Positions 1 to 13,812 of a stretch of 64,000 nt of DNA are shown here, piece by piece. The notes below the pieces were generated by a model. The model worked only from the letters and a program-made list of their open reading frames with translations, made no database searches and had not been told where the DNA came from. The stretch's first letter is position 1. Every line of letters begins with the position of its first letter. Made by a program: the position numbers and the translations under genes. The stretch is taken from positions 54,429,229-54,493,228 of the forward strand of contig JBAIZL010000002.1 in NCBI GenBank assembly GCA_036971475.1, given 5' to 3'. This DNA is from Prosapia bicincta. Lineage: Eukaryota > Arthropoda > Insecta > Hemiptera > Cercopidae.

Positions 1-420
1 GAAATTTTATTACAATTAATTTATTTTAGTTATTAATACAAGAATGTAGATAATAGGAAAATTTTATTAGGTGCTATAAATTTACTTAATACAAATTTTG
101 TTTAAAACGTTTAATTGAAATCGGTCTTAAAAAATTGTCAGATCAGCCTACCAATGTTTTCAATGTAAAAAACTGGAATACAAATATAGAACTCATTATC
201 ATCATTATATTGAAATAACTATACTAAGATTTATCAAAATACACATATTAAATATGTTTCTTAACTGATAAATAAATATTTAATAATAACATGATAAGAT
301 AACTTATGTGATAAACTGCTGGGCTACAGCATAACCTAAACATCAAATCAGCTGTTGTATGAAGTCATATGTTATCTCTTAAATTACTTTGAATACTGCA
401 TAAAACTCTGAATGTTAGTG

Positions 421-680
421 AGTCATGTGAGCGTCACAGGAAGCCGAAGATTTTTCTGCATGCAAATAACACAGTTAGGCTTGCCATAAGAAATAGTCAT
501 TTTAAAAGCATTCGTTTTCCTTTTGCTTGCAAATGTAAGGTAGGATTAGAAAAAAGTGATAAGATTGACTCTTAGCCAAGTTTTTCCTATTGGCTGTAGT
601 GTTTCAAGTAGGCGTCACTATTGGTGGTATTTGTTTTTGTTACACAAGCATTTGAAGTGTATTGCTGCGCACGTATAGAT
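421..680. promoter_or_regulatory. possible cis-regulatory block with an octamer
   Basis: This block is richer in GC than its surroundings and has no open frame. A perfect POU octamer, ATGCAAAT, lies at 460-467. Other short motifs are also present, but any AT-rich DNA gives such matches by chance. The regulatory reading is an inference from composition and one good motif. Sequence conservation in related insects would be needed to accept it. Confidence 0.15.
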
Positions 681-2519
681 AACCTACTCGTTATTTCTAA
701 GTACACAGTGTTGAAAAAACTCACTTATTACACTTGTAGAAATCTATCAAATGAATAACCTATGGGGTTGAATGGGTTATTTATTTATATTCCGTGTAAA
801 CGGGTGGTAAATTTATATCCCCATATAAAATTTCGAAAACTAAATACCATTTCATCCTACTGTAAAGCTTAAAATAAACCAATAAATATAATGAAATAAA
901 TATTTTCATTTCTATACATTCTAGCTGTAAAGATTACTAAATGAACAATAAATTTAAGTACAAATACATTGTATATTATACAGGTAGTATTTAACTAAAA
1001 ATTTTGAATTCTGAATAGATAGAAATAACAAAATCTTTTAAAACAAAACAAAAAAACATTTATTTTAAGAACGCAATACACCTTTACAAGAAACATTCTG
1101 TCTACGAAATTTCTTTGATAATGAGTTAAAAACCGTATCTTCTGATACAGAAATTGTCTCACGGATACAAACCATATATGTATTCATTTCAGGAGCTTAT
1201 GTTAGGTTTTATTCCTCAAGCATGAGGCAATCACCATTAAAGCCTTGTATGGACATTTTACATACAGTTCATTATCAACTCGTTTTATGTGAAAACTATC
1301 CTGAGGTTACAATATTTGAATTTGACCTTGATAATTAAAACTTAATGGAATTGAATAGCAAAACTGGTTAATTAATTATTTTAAAGATAAAAGATAAAAA
1401 CGAAAATTTTTAATCCTTCTGGAGAAATGTTTTTATTAATAGATGCCAGTTCACTAACAATCTCTTTAATATGAAAACAATTAATTGAAGTTAAAACAAA
1501 TGTACTTCCTTATGCAAGTTATAAATTAATATGGTATTTGCCACTATTTACCATAATACCATGGACTGGTCAAATTAAAGTAAATTTCACAGCCAATAAA
1601 AAATGTAAAAGAAACCTTATAATCTTTCAAAAGATTGATTAAATTCAAAATCTTCAATTAAAAAAAGTAGTAAAGGCGTAATCATCATCGAAACCTCTTA
1701 CTGTTTGTTTTTATAAACTAATGTGTAGTGAGATTTAGAGTAAACTGTTTTAGTTAACGTAATAATTAAAAAAACGTAATTTTCCATCACTAAAAAACAG
1801 GGATTTCGTAACCAATGAAAAGTTTCGAAAACAAAACAAATTTCAAATTCTAGGTGATTCAAGATAGTTTCATTAAAAATAATATCACATTCTCTCGGAA
1901 TGAAATGAAAAGAATTTCTCTTTGTCCTTAGTCAAATCTTTTTTTTTGTATTTTACTAATGAAATAAAATCTTGTTTTCATGTTACACATAAACGTACAA
2001 GTTATCCACAACACAGTCATCGTGAAATGTGTTTGGATATTTTGACGAAAATTTTAAAACTATTGATAAAACAAATATATATGATAATTAAATCTTAGAC
2101 ATAAAACATACGCTTTTCTGGTTTTTATTCATATACCGGTTTACATAACTTAAATGTATAACACAAATTTTCAAAATTTTAAAATGAAAGGTGATAAAAT
2201 GTCACAAATGCTGAAAGTATATTTTGTGCCTGCAAAAATTGAACATTAGTATGTTGCCCAGAACATTTTATTGTTAGCCAATTAAAACTATTTGTAAATT
2301 TTGCATACTTTATGAAAATGTACATACTAGTTGTTTTCTCCTTGAAACATAAAAGATTCATTTTACTTTAAAACCGACCATTCTTGAATACAATATTTTA
2401 TAAATACAAATACAATACTTGACGAGCAAAATACTTTCTCGAAGAAGTATTACAATTTTACCATAATAAAAGCAGTGCGTGAATAGAACATCAGAAGCAA
2501 ATATAACTCGTTATTTACA

Positions 2520-2760
2520 CAAAGGAGTTCCATATTTAGTCACGTGATCAGTTCCTCTTTCCCACAAGGAAGACATTAACGACAATGACTCATTCACTGA
2601 CAATCAGGGTGATTGTAAGATGTGTTACGACCACCTTTGACATTAATGGCGGTTTGTATTTATGGAAAAGTGATCTTCAAAGACTTTAATGCTTCGGAAC
2701 ATTCTAAACTGAAGGTCAGACGCCTGATGAACCAGTTCTCATTGGAGCAATTAGTTGCTT
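2520..2760. promoter_or_regulatory. possible cis-regulatory block (E-box, AP-1, CArG-like)
   Basis: A compact block without open frames holds a CArG-like CCATATTTAG at 2530-2539, the palindromic E-box TCACGTGA at 2540-2547 and an AP-1 site TGACTCA at 2586-2592, all within 65 bp. It then continues as sequence with more balanced composition than the flanks. The motifs are seen directly. That they act together as an enhancer is inference. Confidence 0.2.
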
Positions 2761-5209
2761 TTGAAGGTGTTTTCAGATTAAACATGCGTTTTTAATTTAA
2801 AATCATCAGACAAACATACAGACAAATACATATTAGTCTTCTAAATGTAATTTTCGAGTACTTAACAAAAAATTTAATTAATTTGGTAGAGATGATGGAC
2901 TACAACACAATCACTAAATGTAAAAGTTAAATCGCGAAGGCCTATTAATTTAATTTTATTTGTTAAAGACCCTAAACATTATTTGGCTTCTAATTTTACG
3001 CTTTTCCAATTGAAAGTTTCCCGCGATAGTTTTTTTATGAATTACGTAACGTTTAAAAATATCATTTTGTCAGCCTTAACAGTAGCCCAATACGTTTTAA
3101 AGTTCATGGAATACTATTACATTTAAAATATGATTATCTCCTAAAATAAGTATTATACCTAAAACCCCAAAATATATACTTTTAAAGCATAGACAGTTAA
3201 TACTTATTGTATAACAAGTAGGCTAATATTTTTCAGTTGGTTTCGAAAGCTAAGTTGAGAAGCGATGACAAACATTAATTTTTCATTAGGATAAACACGT
3301 GTATATTAAACGTTATATCCGTATAGAATGTTTAATTTCGATTATTTATCAGATTATATTCTTTCATAAACACTACCGTCTATAGGCTGCCGCCATGTTG
3401 GAGCAGTAATGGGTATATTATTTATGAAATTCGATGTCGATAAAAATATCTCAAAATTTTAAGTAAATAAATGTTTTTAGAATGATAGCTAAATGTATAA
3501 AAATATATAGAACACGTAAACTCAAACAGAGTGATTCTACATTTCGAAGGCGCAAAGCGAAATAATTATAAGCCATCATTCAGTAACACGTATAGATATT
3601 AAATATTTTATATAAAATTATATTAGTGAAATAAAAGCATGATATTTATACCTGTAGTAGTAGCCTTCAGAACATCTATTTCACTGTAATAACTGCTAAA
3701 ATTAAATTTCAAATAAGTCGTTTACAAAGTTAAACTATATTCATTTAGTTCACAGAGTCTTCTTAAGCGCTTTTAAAGTTCAAGTATCTTTAGTTCATCA
3801 ACTTCATCTTATTGAAGTGAATATTTCTTTTTGTTTTTAAAAAGAAAAAAAAAATTCGGAAAAAGTCTTTGATTTGGCATTATGCTAATCGCCATGCTCA
3901 ACACATCTATATAGTTGTGTATTTGTGATGTATACTGTCACCATATTTTTGCTTTCAATCATTTCGCAATAGACAGGTACAATGTGAAACTGTTGTAGCT
4001 TTAATCAGGTGATAGCATACGATTTCGTACAAAAGTTGGTTAGCAAGTAGGTTATGAGATTTTGTTTTTGTACATTAACTAATGAGTTAGAATGTTATTA
4101 TTCAATATTTTGCATCGGATATTATATATATAAATTTATATTCCAATAAATGTTACTACAAATTATTAAGTTTAATGATAGTGGGTCATATGTTCTTATT
4201 CGTTTTTTAAAACAGACGTGTCTAGGACTTTTTAAGATCCTATATAAAATACATTCATCAACGAAATTTGTATTCATTAAATATTTCAACATCTAATAAC
4301 CATATTTTATAATTTACTAAATCAACTATATTCTATTAACACCTCTACTAACTACGTTTTTCAAATAAAGTATATATAGGCCTACAATTATATCCCACTG
4401 GCCCCAAAATTGTAAGTTTTTTATAAATTTTAAATTTTCATAATTTTTATTATAAGTTCTAATTACATTTAGCGCTTTGCAGAAAAGTAAATTTATTTTT
4501 AATAATCAACAATAGACAGTTTAGAATTTTAAATTTATTTTGTTTCAACGTTTATCATTAAAGCACATCGACTAAAGAAAAAGTATTTTTCATAATTGAA
4601 GATATCAAGCACAAAAGGAAGTAGCTTTTACAAGTATAAATGCATCTTATAAATTCTCATTATTGTTGGTATGCCATGAAGACATTTTTACAGTTCTCGC
4701 TACAGCAGATGATGTGTAAATAACAATAAACTTCAAGTCTTTATGTAGCACAAAGCGGAATCGTGACTCCTACTTCTAACTCTACAACCATTAGGAAAAA
4801 CCATTGCATTTACTCTCGGATGTACCACCTTTTCTCCCTTCTTCTCCCACTCCTAGTTTTTTTAAATAAAAAAACTTTTCTCTTTATATTCTTTATAAAT
4901 GTTTTCTTAGATTCCTTTCTTAATATTCTTTTTTAATTCTCTACAAGTCTCTTTTTTAGTCTGGTTCAAACATGTAAAACCATGAACTGTTTAAAATTTA
5001 TTTAAAATCACAATATAACGATAAGATAAAAGAACTGTTTTTACTATAAAACTATTATATGAAATATAAACTATCAATAATAGTTCAACCTTTTCTGGTT
5101 GTTAAAAAAACAAAATAGACAGTTGTTGATTTTATTTCACCCGGCCTCTGAATTTAATATTTTTGGACCATTACATCTAACTCAAATTGTATGCTATATT
5201 GATTCGCCA

Positions 5210-5632
5210 AACAGGTATACACTTATTTATTCTTGTATACAAAGGATTAATATTTATGTATATATTTAAAAGATTAGTATATACGTCATTAATACTTACA
5301 TATACTCACGTAATTATACTTACGTCATTACAGTTACGTATACATAAACATACTTCAATTTACACACGTATACAGTGCTTAAATGTACACATACAAACCT
5401 AAATAGACACATATATACTCAAACATACACGTATCGAAACCTTTATCTAAATATACACATATATACTTCCATAAATATATATGTAGCCAAATATACACAT
5501 ATAGAAAATTATGCCTAAATATACACATACATATTTGAATATACACATATAGAACCCTATGATTAACTATACACATACATAACTGAATATACACATATAT
5601 GTGCTTAAATATACACATATATACTTTATTAT

Positions 5633-5691
<59 letters not shown>

Positions 5692-5831
5692 CAAAATATA
5701 AGATAATACATAGAAAATAACATGCAGAAAATACATACAAAATATAGTTAAATATACACACATATAGTTAATTATACAAGAATACTTACTTATACACATA
5801 CATACTGTATGCACTATATATATGTATCTAA

Positions 5832-5899
<68 letters not shown>

Positions 5900-6300
5900 C
5901 GTTTTCTTGTTTAATAGTTTAAAACAACATAGGTTATTCAAATACAAGAATATTTATTAATTTATATTCAAAGCTTTTCGTTGGTAAACAGTACAAACAT
6001 CATCAGGAATGAAAATTACAATCTAATTCATATGGAATACCAACGAAAAGCTTTGAATATAAATTAATAAATATTCTTGTATTTGAATAACCTATGTTGT
6101 TTTAAAATATATATACACATATACCTAAATATACGTTTATATATACATAAATGTACACATATATGCCTAAATATACTCATATGCTCGAATACTTTAATAT
6201 AGATAAATGTATTTAAATATACACATATATACCAAATCTTGTGTGTGCGTGTATATGTAGTTAAACACAGACAGATAGACAGACACACAGACACATACAC
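5210..6300. repeat. degenerate TA/CA minisatellite
   Basis: The motif AAATATACACATATA and close variants recur every 25-40 bp from about 5,210 to 5,830, and again from about 6,107 to 6,240 on the far side of the fold-back repeat. Embedded pure runs are (AC)n at 5,634-5,652, (AT)n at 5,653-5,686 and (AT)n at 5,846-5,896. Several open frames rich in Tyr, Ile, Cys and Val cross it, but they are by-products of the repeat. The fold-back element appears to have inserted into this array or to have expanded together with it. Confidence 0.8.
5918..6106. repeat. fold-back repeat, copy 1 (perfect 69-bp arms)
   Basis: Arm 5,918-5,986 and arm 6,038-6,106 are exact reverse complements over 69 bp, with a 51-bp spacer. 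The arms contain CAAAGCTTTTCGTTGG and a stretch reading CAAATACAAGAATATTTATT. The left side continues into CATCATCAGGAAT, which is the same tail seen at 19.5, 44.3, 52.4 and 55.1 kb. The perfect arms imply recent formation or gene conversion. The family looks like an inverted duplication of a retroelement 3' tail (see the Penelope-like fragment at 52.6 kb). Confidence 0.85.
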
Positions 6301-6309
6301 ACACACCCA

Positions 6310-6311
<2 letters not shown>

Positions 6312-6373
<62 letters not shown>
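6312..6373. repeat. compound (TA)n(TG)n microsatellite
   Basis: An uninterrupted run of alternating TA is followed by TG. Open frames across it on both strands encode only alternating residues and are not genes. Confidence 0.95.
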
Positions 6374-6419
6374 ATACGACCTTCTTAATTTCTCATTATA
6401 TTTCAATGTAAACACATTT

Positions 6420-9170
6420 GTTAAAAAAAATATTGTGAAATATAAAGAATTTTTAATTTATATACCCCTTTAATAATTGTATTCATTAGCGTAACTATTT
6501 CCTTTGATTTGGAGTACATAAACTAGAATAATACTTGCTATTAGTTATTCAGTTTAAAATTGATTTTAGGGGTGCTTTTGCGTTTATTTATATAGATATC
6601 TATATCCTGAAAATAGATACTATATAGATATTATATATGTATTCAATTGTATAATCTATGTTAAAAGTTTTATGTAACAAAACTTTTAAGATTAATACTA
6701 ATTTTACGTATGACCTAAGTAATTTTCCCAAGCAATAATGATTTTTTGTTCGAGCAGATATCTTTAAAAAAACTTTTAAATAATTAAATAATTAAATAAT
6801 AATTAGATAATTAAATTAGGGCTTTTTAAACTGAATTCTCTGTCTTTTTAATGCTAAACGTTTGTTGTTATTAAAATTGAAATGTTTTTCTGTCAAGACT
6901 TAGGATTATCCCTAGAGTTTGATATATCGTGATCGTATTTTGATTATAGATCTGGTTCGAACAATGCCACCTAAAAACTGATTTTCTAACAGTCTATTTT
7001 GAATTTTGATTAATATAATGTCTGCAACAATTTGAGGGGACAAAATAGAAAACTATTTTCATAGGGTCTATGTAGAGCATAGTTTAGATTTTATTTTTGT
7101 ATGTGACTAATTGATGATAAATATAGTTTTAGAGTATAATTTCTTGCAAGTATATAAATAGTTGATTGAGTTTTCATAAGGGGAAGCTATGCATGACTCT
7201 TAGAGCTGTAAAATATCACCCAAACATTTTAGGTTTTCAAAACTTAATATATAATTCATTACCTTATTTAAGTTTGAAAAAAAAACTAAAATTGAATAAT
7301 TCCATTCAGGGGATGAAAATTAAATTTAAGTAATAATCATAAACATAACGTTTCCTACGTTAGTATAGTCATCTTAATGAACATGTAACCAAAGTAGTAA
7401 ATATATAGAATTTTGCTTGAATTTACGTCACAAACCGTTCAACAGGTAAACATCGCTGTAGACAATAGGGTAAGATTATCGTAGATAGTATCTATATATA
7501 ACAAAATCAATCAAAAGTAAGGCAAAATCAAGATTAATATGAAAACTTAGAAATTGTCTGACAAACGTTTCGTGTGTTCTAGATAAATATTTACAAGGCC
7601 GAATTATTTAAGAAAAGAAACATTTGTAGCACAAATATATTTCGTTACATTTTGATCTAATTTAGTTTGACAGTTTTGACCTTATTTTGTTAATGATTGA
7701 CAGCTAGGTGTAGAATAGTAAAACAATCATGTGGTTGTATTTGAAGATGGTGAGGTGAAGTGGTCCAGCGGGTGAGAGGATGTTACCTGTGCTCAAGGAC
7801 CTGTGCACAAGGCCAACGAGTCGATACTGGTTTCAGATTAAATGGGATAATACGTGTATGTCTTGGACTGAACAATTTATACACGTTTTCTGTCACGAAA
7901 TTTAAACTTAATTAATTATGCTTTAAGGTGTTTAGCAAATGGTATGAAGTTAGTTTGATGTTTGTCTTGACATGTAATTATATTGTTGATATCACATCTT
8001 TTGAACGTTGCACGTACTATATTGCTAGTTAAATTTTGAAGCCCAATCAACCTTTTGTCAATTTCCCATTCTTTCACCTATCCCATTCTTCTTCCACCTA
8101 TTTATTTTATGCTCATAAATTTTCTTCTCCAAAGCAATGCTAGTCTTGTCTCCATCCCGTTTTATTAGTTTAACTTTTCTCTTTCATATATATCACTATC
8201 ATCTAAATCGTACTTCTAGTAGCAAGGCCTTATCCAAAAACGGAGATGGATACTCCCTAAAAATTGTTAAAACTACAACAATTTAAGAGATTAATAAACA
8301 TAGTCAAGAAATTACGGAGTTCAAACGATCTGAGCAATCATGTGTTAAAATTTCCAATCATGTTATTGTATTTGAAGATGTTCGAGCATGTTTTATCTTG
8401 AGATTTAAAAGTCCCCACCTAGTTTCCGGATTTAAAATACACCCCTCTCGGAAAAAGTTAATTCTAAGTTTGTTACTTGGCCTTTGTGAATATTTATGAA
8501 TATTGATGTAAATTTGTCTGTGTTATTGTAATGTAAGTGAATATATGTGTTGTGTATGATTCGAAATGTTTGTATAGTTCATATGTTATATAGTACATTG
8601 TTGAACCATATAAAATCGTTATTGATATATTTAATTCATGTAAAACGTATTTATCCCCAGTATTATCAAGGTTTAACCTGGACATAGGAGTAGGAATCGA
8701 GTCATAACTCGTTAACGAAGTGTTTGGGCTTTGTTTGTTGCAACAATATTTGTTAATTTCAGTTACAGAATCAGTTCTAAAAAGACCACCGTGCAGTTTA
8801 TATACACTCTCTACATTAACATGGTAAAGTTAATACTAATAGTTCAAGTGGAAGATTGAAACAATGTTAGTTAATATATTTCCATGTTTCAACTATAAAG
8901 GAAATGAATATATATGAGTTTATAGTTAAATTAAATTACGCAAAATTATACCAAACTATATATGGAATCATCATGAACATAAACTGTTTTAAAATTAATT
9001 AAAATCATATGCGGCTTCTTTCACTTAATGGTTACATATTTTACCTTGAAAAACCGGTTAAATGCAGGTGATAATGATGAAACTGTTTCAAGATGGACTG
9101 CTTTAGTACCAACCGCTACCCACATACATTGTAGGGTTCAATTCATTGAGGACATCTCATCATATTCTCT
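6420..9170. other. AT-rich noncoding DNA, no gene seen
   Basis: No supported gene. Small AT-only tandem runs occur around 6,780-6,830. A short GC-richer patch at about 7,750-7,850 has weak tRNA-like A and B box resemblance (see findings). Around 8,500-8,690 a 63-codon frame is open by chance, without protein-like composition. Confidence 0.6.
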
Positions 9171-9173
9171 TTA

Positions 9174-9178
<5 letters not shown>

Positions 9179-9255
<77 letters not shown>

Positions 9256-9383
9256 ACACCACACCACACACCACACACATACACACACATACACACACAC
9301 ACACTCACACACACACTCACAAACACACACAAACACACACACACACACACACATAATATTATATTTAATGTATATTATATATG

Positions 9384-9430
<47 letters not shown>

Positions 9431-9442
9431 TAATAATATTTA

Positions 9443-9491
<49 letters not shown>
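9179..9491. repeat. compound microsatellite (CA)n then (AT)n
   Basis: About 175 bp of CA repeats (9,179-9,353), with CACAC interruptions in the middle, are followed by two (AT)n runs at about 9,388-9,424 and 9,448-9,491. His/Thr-rich and Cys/Val-rich frames across it are artefacts of the repeat. Confidence 0.95.
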
Positions 9492-9494
<3 letters not shown>

Positions 9495-9498
<4 letters not shown>

Positions 9499-11270
9499 GA
9501 AATACTATTATATGTATAATATACTTGTACTGTATAATATATATATATTTGTCAAAAGGGCAGAGTATTTGAATCTACTTCAAGTGTTTGTCACATGAAA
9601 ATCTTTAAAAAATTTCAAGCTAAATGAAATAAAATACTTTTTTGTAAGAGATGTTTGTATTGTGTATGTATATAAATTGATAGAGATAGATACAAACTAT
9701 TTGTATGGCATTTTTAAAGAAATAATCTAGTATGATTATATTGACAGAGTTAGACAATAATCTGTCTTAAATGATTTCAAATTATGTTCGTTAAAATACA
9801 AGATTAGTAGTATAAGGTAAAATACAGTTGTATATTAAGTAGATTTTTTTACATGTGATTTGTAATCTAAAATTTGAATTACAATATTTCGAATATTGAT
9901 AGGAAAGATTAGTTAGATTAAATTATATTTTGTAGAGATCCAACAAGTGTAAGTAGTTCTTTGAAATTGTACGAGTTAAATGTAGCAGTTCACTTATTTT
10001 AGTCTTAATGATCTTTAATATAAAATAATATATTAAAAATCGTCATTTATGTTTATAAAAATGTTTTATTTCTTGGTTTCAACGATATTCTCAACATACA
10101 TTATAATATTACCGACATAAAAATATAGACATCGGTATTTCTAAATTATAATTTGACAGTATAAATTCCTTACTTTCTACATCCTGACTCGTTTCTGTGT
10201 TTAGGAATGTTTCTATTTGGGCATTCGCCAAAAATTCTGAAACATAAAACTAAATAGGATCTAGTATAAGGCCTTCGAGTTAGTGTGTAGTTTAATGGGA
10301 AGTTTAGAGTCTGGTTTGGTTGAGGACGATATATAGGAAACACTCAGTTTATTTAGGATTTGTTATTCTCCCTGTGGATAGCATAGAAAATCATAGGAGT
10401 AAATAGATAACGTAAAGTTCAGTTCAATTGTTTTAAGCCTTGACCATTAAAAAGGTTTTAAAAGGATGAATATAGCACGAGGTAGTTAAGTGCCCTACTC
10501 TATCAAAGTTACTATGCGATTACCACTTCACATACGACTAAGATTAACAACTTTAATATTTTATTGTAACTACAATGAAAATAATGCAAATGTACAGTGA
10601 CCAGATGTGTTCAAAAATGTCTACAAACATTTAAATCTCTTCGTTATTTTAGAAAACATTTACCATATTTTCTTCATTTTTAATAATATGAGAATGTTTC
10701 TAAGCCTAAGACTATTTCATTCTTTGAAAATCGATATTTTTCATTTTTATTTATTGAAAGGCGTAATAGTTTTATTACATAATTAGTAATATGTAATCAG
10801 TAATCAGTAATTTTTATAAACGCGATTTACACTTTTTACATATGTAATATTATCCTTTTGTTTTAACTAAACAACTGTTTTTTATATTCTGGCACGTAGT
10901 TGAAGAAAAGTGCCACAGCTTTGTAGAAACGCTTTAAAGTAATGTATTTATTTTTCTAGCAGTGTGTTATACCTTTGCAGTGATTGTAATAGCTTAATAT
11001 ATTCGAGATTCTAAGAATTGTATTATATGTTTGAATTATTGTCATACGTTTACGCATGAGACTGATTTGAAATCATTTGACATAGCTTTAAAATAATACG
11101 TCATAGTTTTAAAGTATGAGTCAGATCTTTGTGGCATTGGGTTATAGCTTTCATTTAAAGTGTAAAGATACGTTGTAAGTAGTACGTAAGAACTATTGTA
11201 AGAATTATAAGTAATACGTCATAGTTCTGAAGAAATGCGTCACACATTTGTAGTATAAGCCACAGCTATT
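9495..11270. other. AT-rich noncoding DNA, no gene seen
   Basis: No open frame of note and no repeat beyond short A/T runs. A loose recurrence of short phrases with GTCATAG and TTTAAAGTA around 11,080-11,300 and again at 11,750-11,880 suggests an old degenerate tandem duplication around the exon-like patch that follows. Confidence 0.55.
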
Positions 11271-11272
11271 AT

Positions 11273-11480
11273 TTAACGTGCCATAGTTTTCAAGTTAGAC
11301 AAGACCTCCGATACAGCTCTGGCATTGAACGCCGAGCCGCCCAAGTCTCTTGCCCATCTTTGCAAGGTATCATCATCATTGGAGCGATCCAGAGTGCTAC
11401 AGATGTCCAAATGAGTAGAGGAGTCAGTGAAGATCTTTCGATGAAGGTGATTCTGGAGATATTCATGGCCGTTCGTCCTC
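11273..11480 (-). CDS. possible terminal coding exon, unrecognised protein
   Basis: On the minus strand a frame is open from after a TAG at 11,501-11,503 down to a TAA at 11,273-11,275. It encodes a hydrophilic, ordinary-looking protein segment that includes DRSNDDDTLQRWARDLGG followed by SAFNARAVSEVLSNL. A pyrimidine-rich tract ending in CTTAG lies just upstream, at 11,481-11,485, as expected of a splice acceptor. The patch is clearly richer in GC than the surrounding DNA. Farther upstream on the same strand, 11,562-11,660 encodes a second protein-like piece (LPEAGYDLPREDFPQVIQSQ) in a different frame, ending at a TAG. This could be two exons of a spliced gene or a frameshifted pseudogene. 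The plus strand is also open across the whole patch (about 124 codons), so the strand is not certain. I do not recognise the protein. Confidence 0.3.
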
Positions 11481-11809
11481 CTAAGGTAACAACAGTTCCT
11501 CTAATGGTCACTGGAGTGTTTGATCTTACGATTCACTTTCATGTTTTGCCAGAAGCACCTATCCAGGGTCGTATTTTAACATCTGACTCTGTATTACTTG
11601 GGGGAAATCTTCTCGGGGAAGATCGTAACCAGCTTCAGGGAGTTTGTAATGTAACAGAGACATAAAGAGAAAGATTATAACTTTAATGTAACATGTTAAA
11701 CATTTAGAGTAATCTTCTATAGTTCTGGAGTCACGTAACAGATCCTGAAGTGATGCGTCATAGATCTCATGTAACGTTTCATAGACTACGTAATTTACCA
11801 CCGACATAA

Positions 11810-13810
11810 AGTAATGTCACATAACTTTAAAGTAATGAGCTAAAGCTTAGAAGTAGTGTGATATGGTAGCTTTATAGTACAAAGTATGATCACTTTTTTA
11901 TAAAATAGTTCATTGTTTTAATATTATTAAGCTTAAATCCAGTGAGTTGTAAAGTGTACACATCAGTTTTCTACACGTATTGATACGACGTAGACTAAAA
12001 TTTAAATAGTAGATTATGCACTAGTAGCATTTATTTACCCTTTAGAACTTTAGAACAATTTTGATTTCACCAGATAAAATAATTTAACGAAAGACGCTAA
12101 ATAGCTCTATTAATGCTATCATTAGATTTAAATGATAAAATTGATTCCTCTCCAGTGCTACAGATTTTCATAGTTCAATGACATTTTCATTTAATAAATA
12201 TTTATATACCATCTGTAAAAAAATAATTCTTTATATTACTACACGGAAGGAAACAATTGGCAAAAAAATTCTTTAAAGCTACATATCAGCGAATGCCCCG
12301 TTACTTCAGAGACGTTATTTAGGGAATCATTAAGAACGTAATCAGTAATTATTATTAATCAGTAATCAGTATAATTAAAGGCTATCGGTCTGTTTTTAAC
12401 AACCATATAAACATATTAACTACATTTTTCATTCAAGCTTTCATTTCTACCACGACACTACATTTTTTGTTTTTACTGAAAATTGTGAAAAGAGAATTTA
12501 TATAACAGTTTATAAATCTGCGTAACGCAAGAATGATTGGTTATAGTTTCAAAGAACTGTACAAATAAACACAAGGATATATAATATTAAATGCTTATAT
12601 TACAAATGCTATATAGTATAGTGTAGGTTATATAATTTTCCGGATGTCACTGCATAGTAATTTGATTTCACAGTGAAATTAAATATTCCGGTAACATCCG
12701 TGCCCTGCCTAATCAGGTTGAAGACGAACACTAGGACAATGGCACATTAGTCGTGAGTATATCTCTCAATATATATTGCAAGAGGCGCATGATTGCGCAA
12801 TATCCTAGTGGTAGCGAAGTGACTCCGGCCGGTTTTAGCCTAGTCCAGTTACTGGACATTTTCCAGCTCCGAATTCTTTACTAGAAATTTTGACGGCAGT
12901 TGTAAAAAATGTATACAGCATCAATATGAGCTTCTACTGTGGTGAATGTCAACCCCTTCTCATGGGCGTAAATTTAAAAATTCTACGCATTTAGATACCC
13001 TTCATAAGCGTTACATACCTTGATAAAACTGTCATCATTAGGGTTAATTTCAGGAAACCCATGTGTTTTAAAAAGGCAAACCATCCTCAGCAAATTTATA
13101 AAACTCTTACAAAACAAAGCAAAGGTAGAAGTTTACGAAAACTCTACTGAAAGGTACGTACGATTATTGTTTTAACGGATTGCTGTGAGACACCTCTAAA
13201 TAACCTCACTGTTTCTCCCACCTCCCTTATCCACTTTAACCAAGCTATTCCTTTCCCTCTATCATTATAAACACTTTTTATTGTACAAATAGTTACTTAA
13301 TAAATCCTTCAAGAGATGAAATATAAGTCGGATGTAAGGCTTAAATACCAACTAGTCGTTTTATGAAATAAATATATTCATATAAAAAATAATCTATATA
13401 ATTTGAGAAATACTGTAATACTACGTTTTTATAAATATTATTAATCAATATACATGCCCATGCAATAAATGTAATGTCATTTATCTTTTGCAAAATATAA
13501 CAAAACTATAAAACATATCAAGACTTTATAAAAAAGAGACTACAAGCAGTGTATCATAGTTAATATTCTGAAGCCAACATGGCTTTTATTTTGCTTTAGA
13601 GTCTATTTAAATAATACATTGTTGGAGACTGAAAAGAATCAGTGATGTGTGAATAATAATTCGAGGTAAATAGAACGAGGTCCGCCCCGATTATTGAAAA
13701 CTAGGATTATATGGAAATATATTCCTGTGGATTAGAAGAAATAGGAGTTTTAATGAATCCTAATACTATAATTAGGAATAAACAAAATAATTTTATAGAA
13801 CATTATATGA
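11810..13810. other. AT-rich noncoding DNA, no gene seen
   Basis: No supported gene. A GC-richer patch at about 12,700-12,970 contains palindromic words (TGATTGCGCAAT-like, CCGGCCGG) and a phrase resembling a tRNA A box (TAGTGGTAGCG), but no complete tRNA or open frame. The rest is featureless. Confidence 0.55.
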
Positions 13811-13812
13811 AC

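Larger units (their letters stand above)
1..5180. other. AT-rich noncoding DNA, no gene seen
   Basis: No reading frame here exceeds about 60 codons and none has recognisable protein character. The stretch is strongly AT-rich with homopolymer A/T runs. Two less AT-rich blocks (about 421-680 and 2,520-2,760) carry clusters of sequences resembling transcription-factor sites and are listed separately. The rest shows nothing I can name. It could be intergenic or intronic. Confidence 0.6.
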
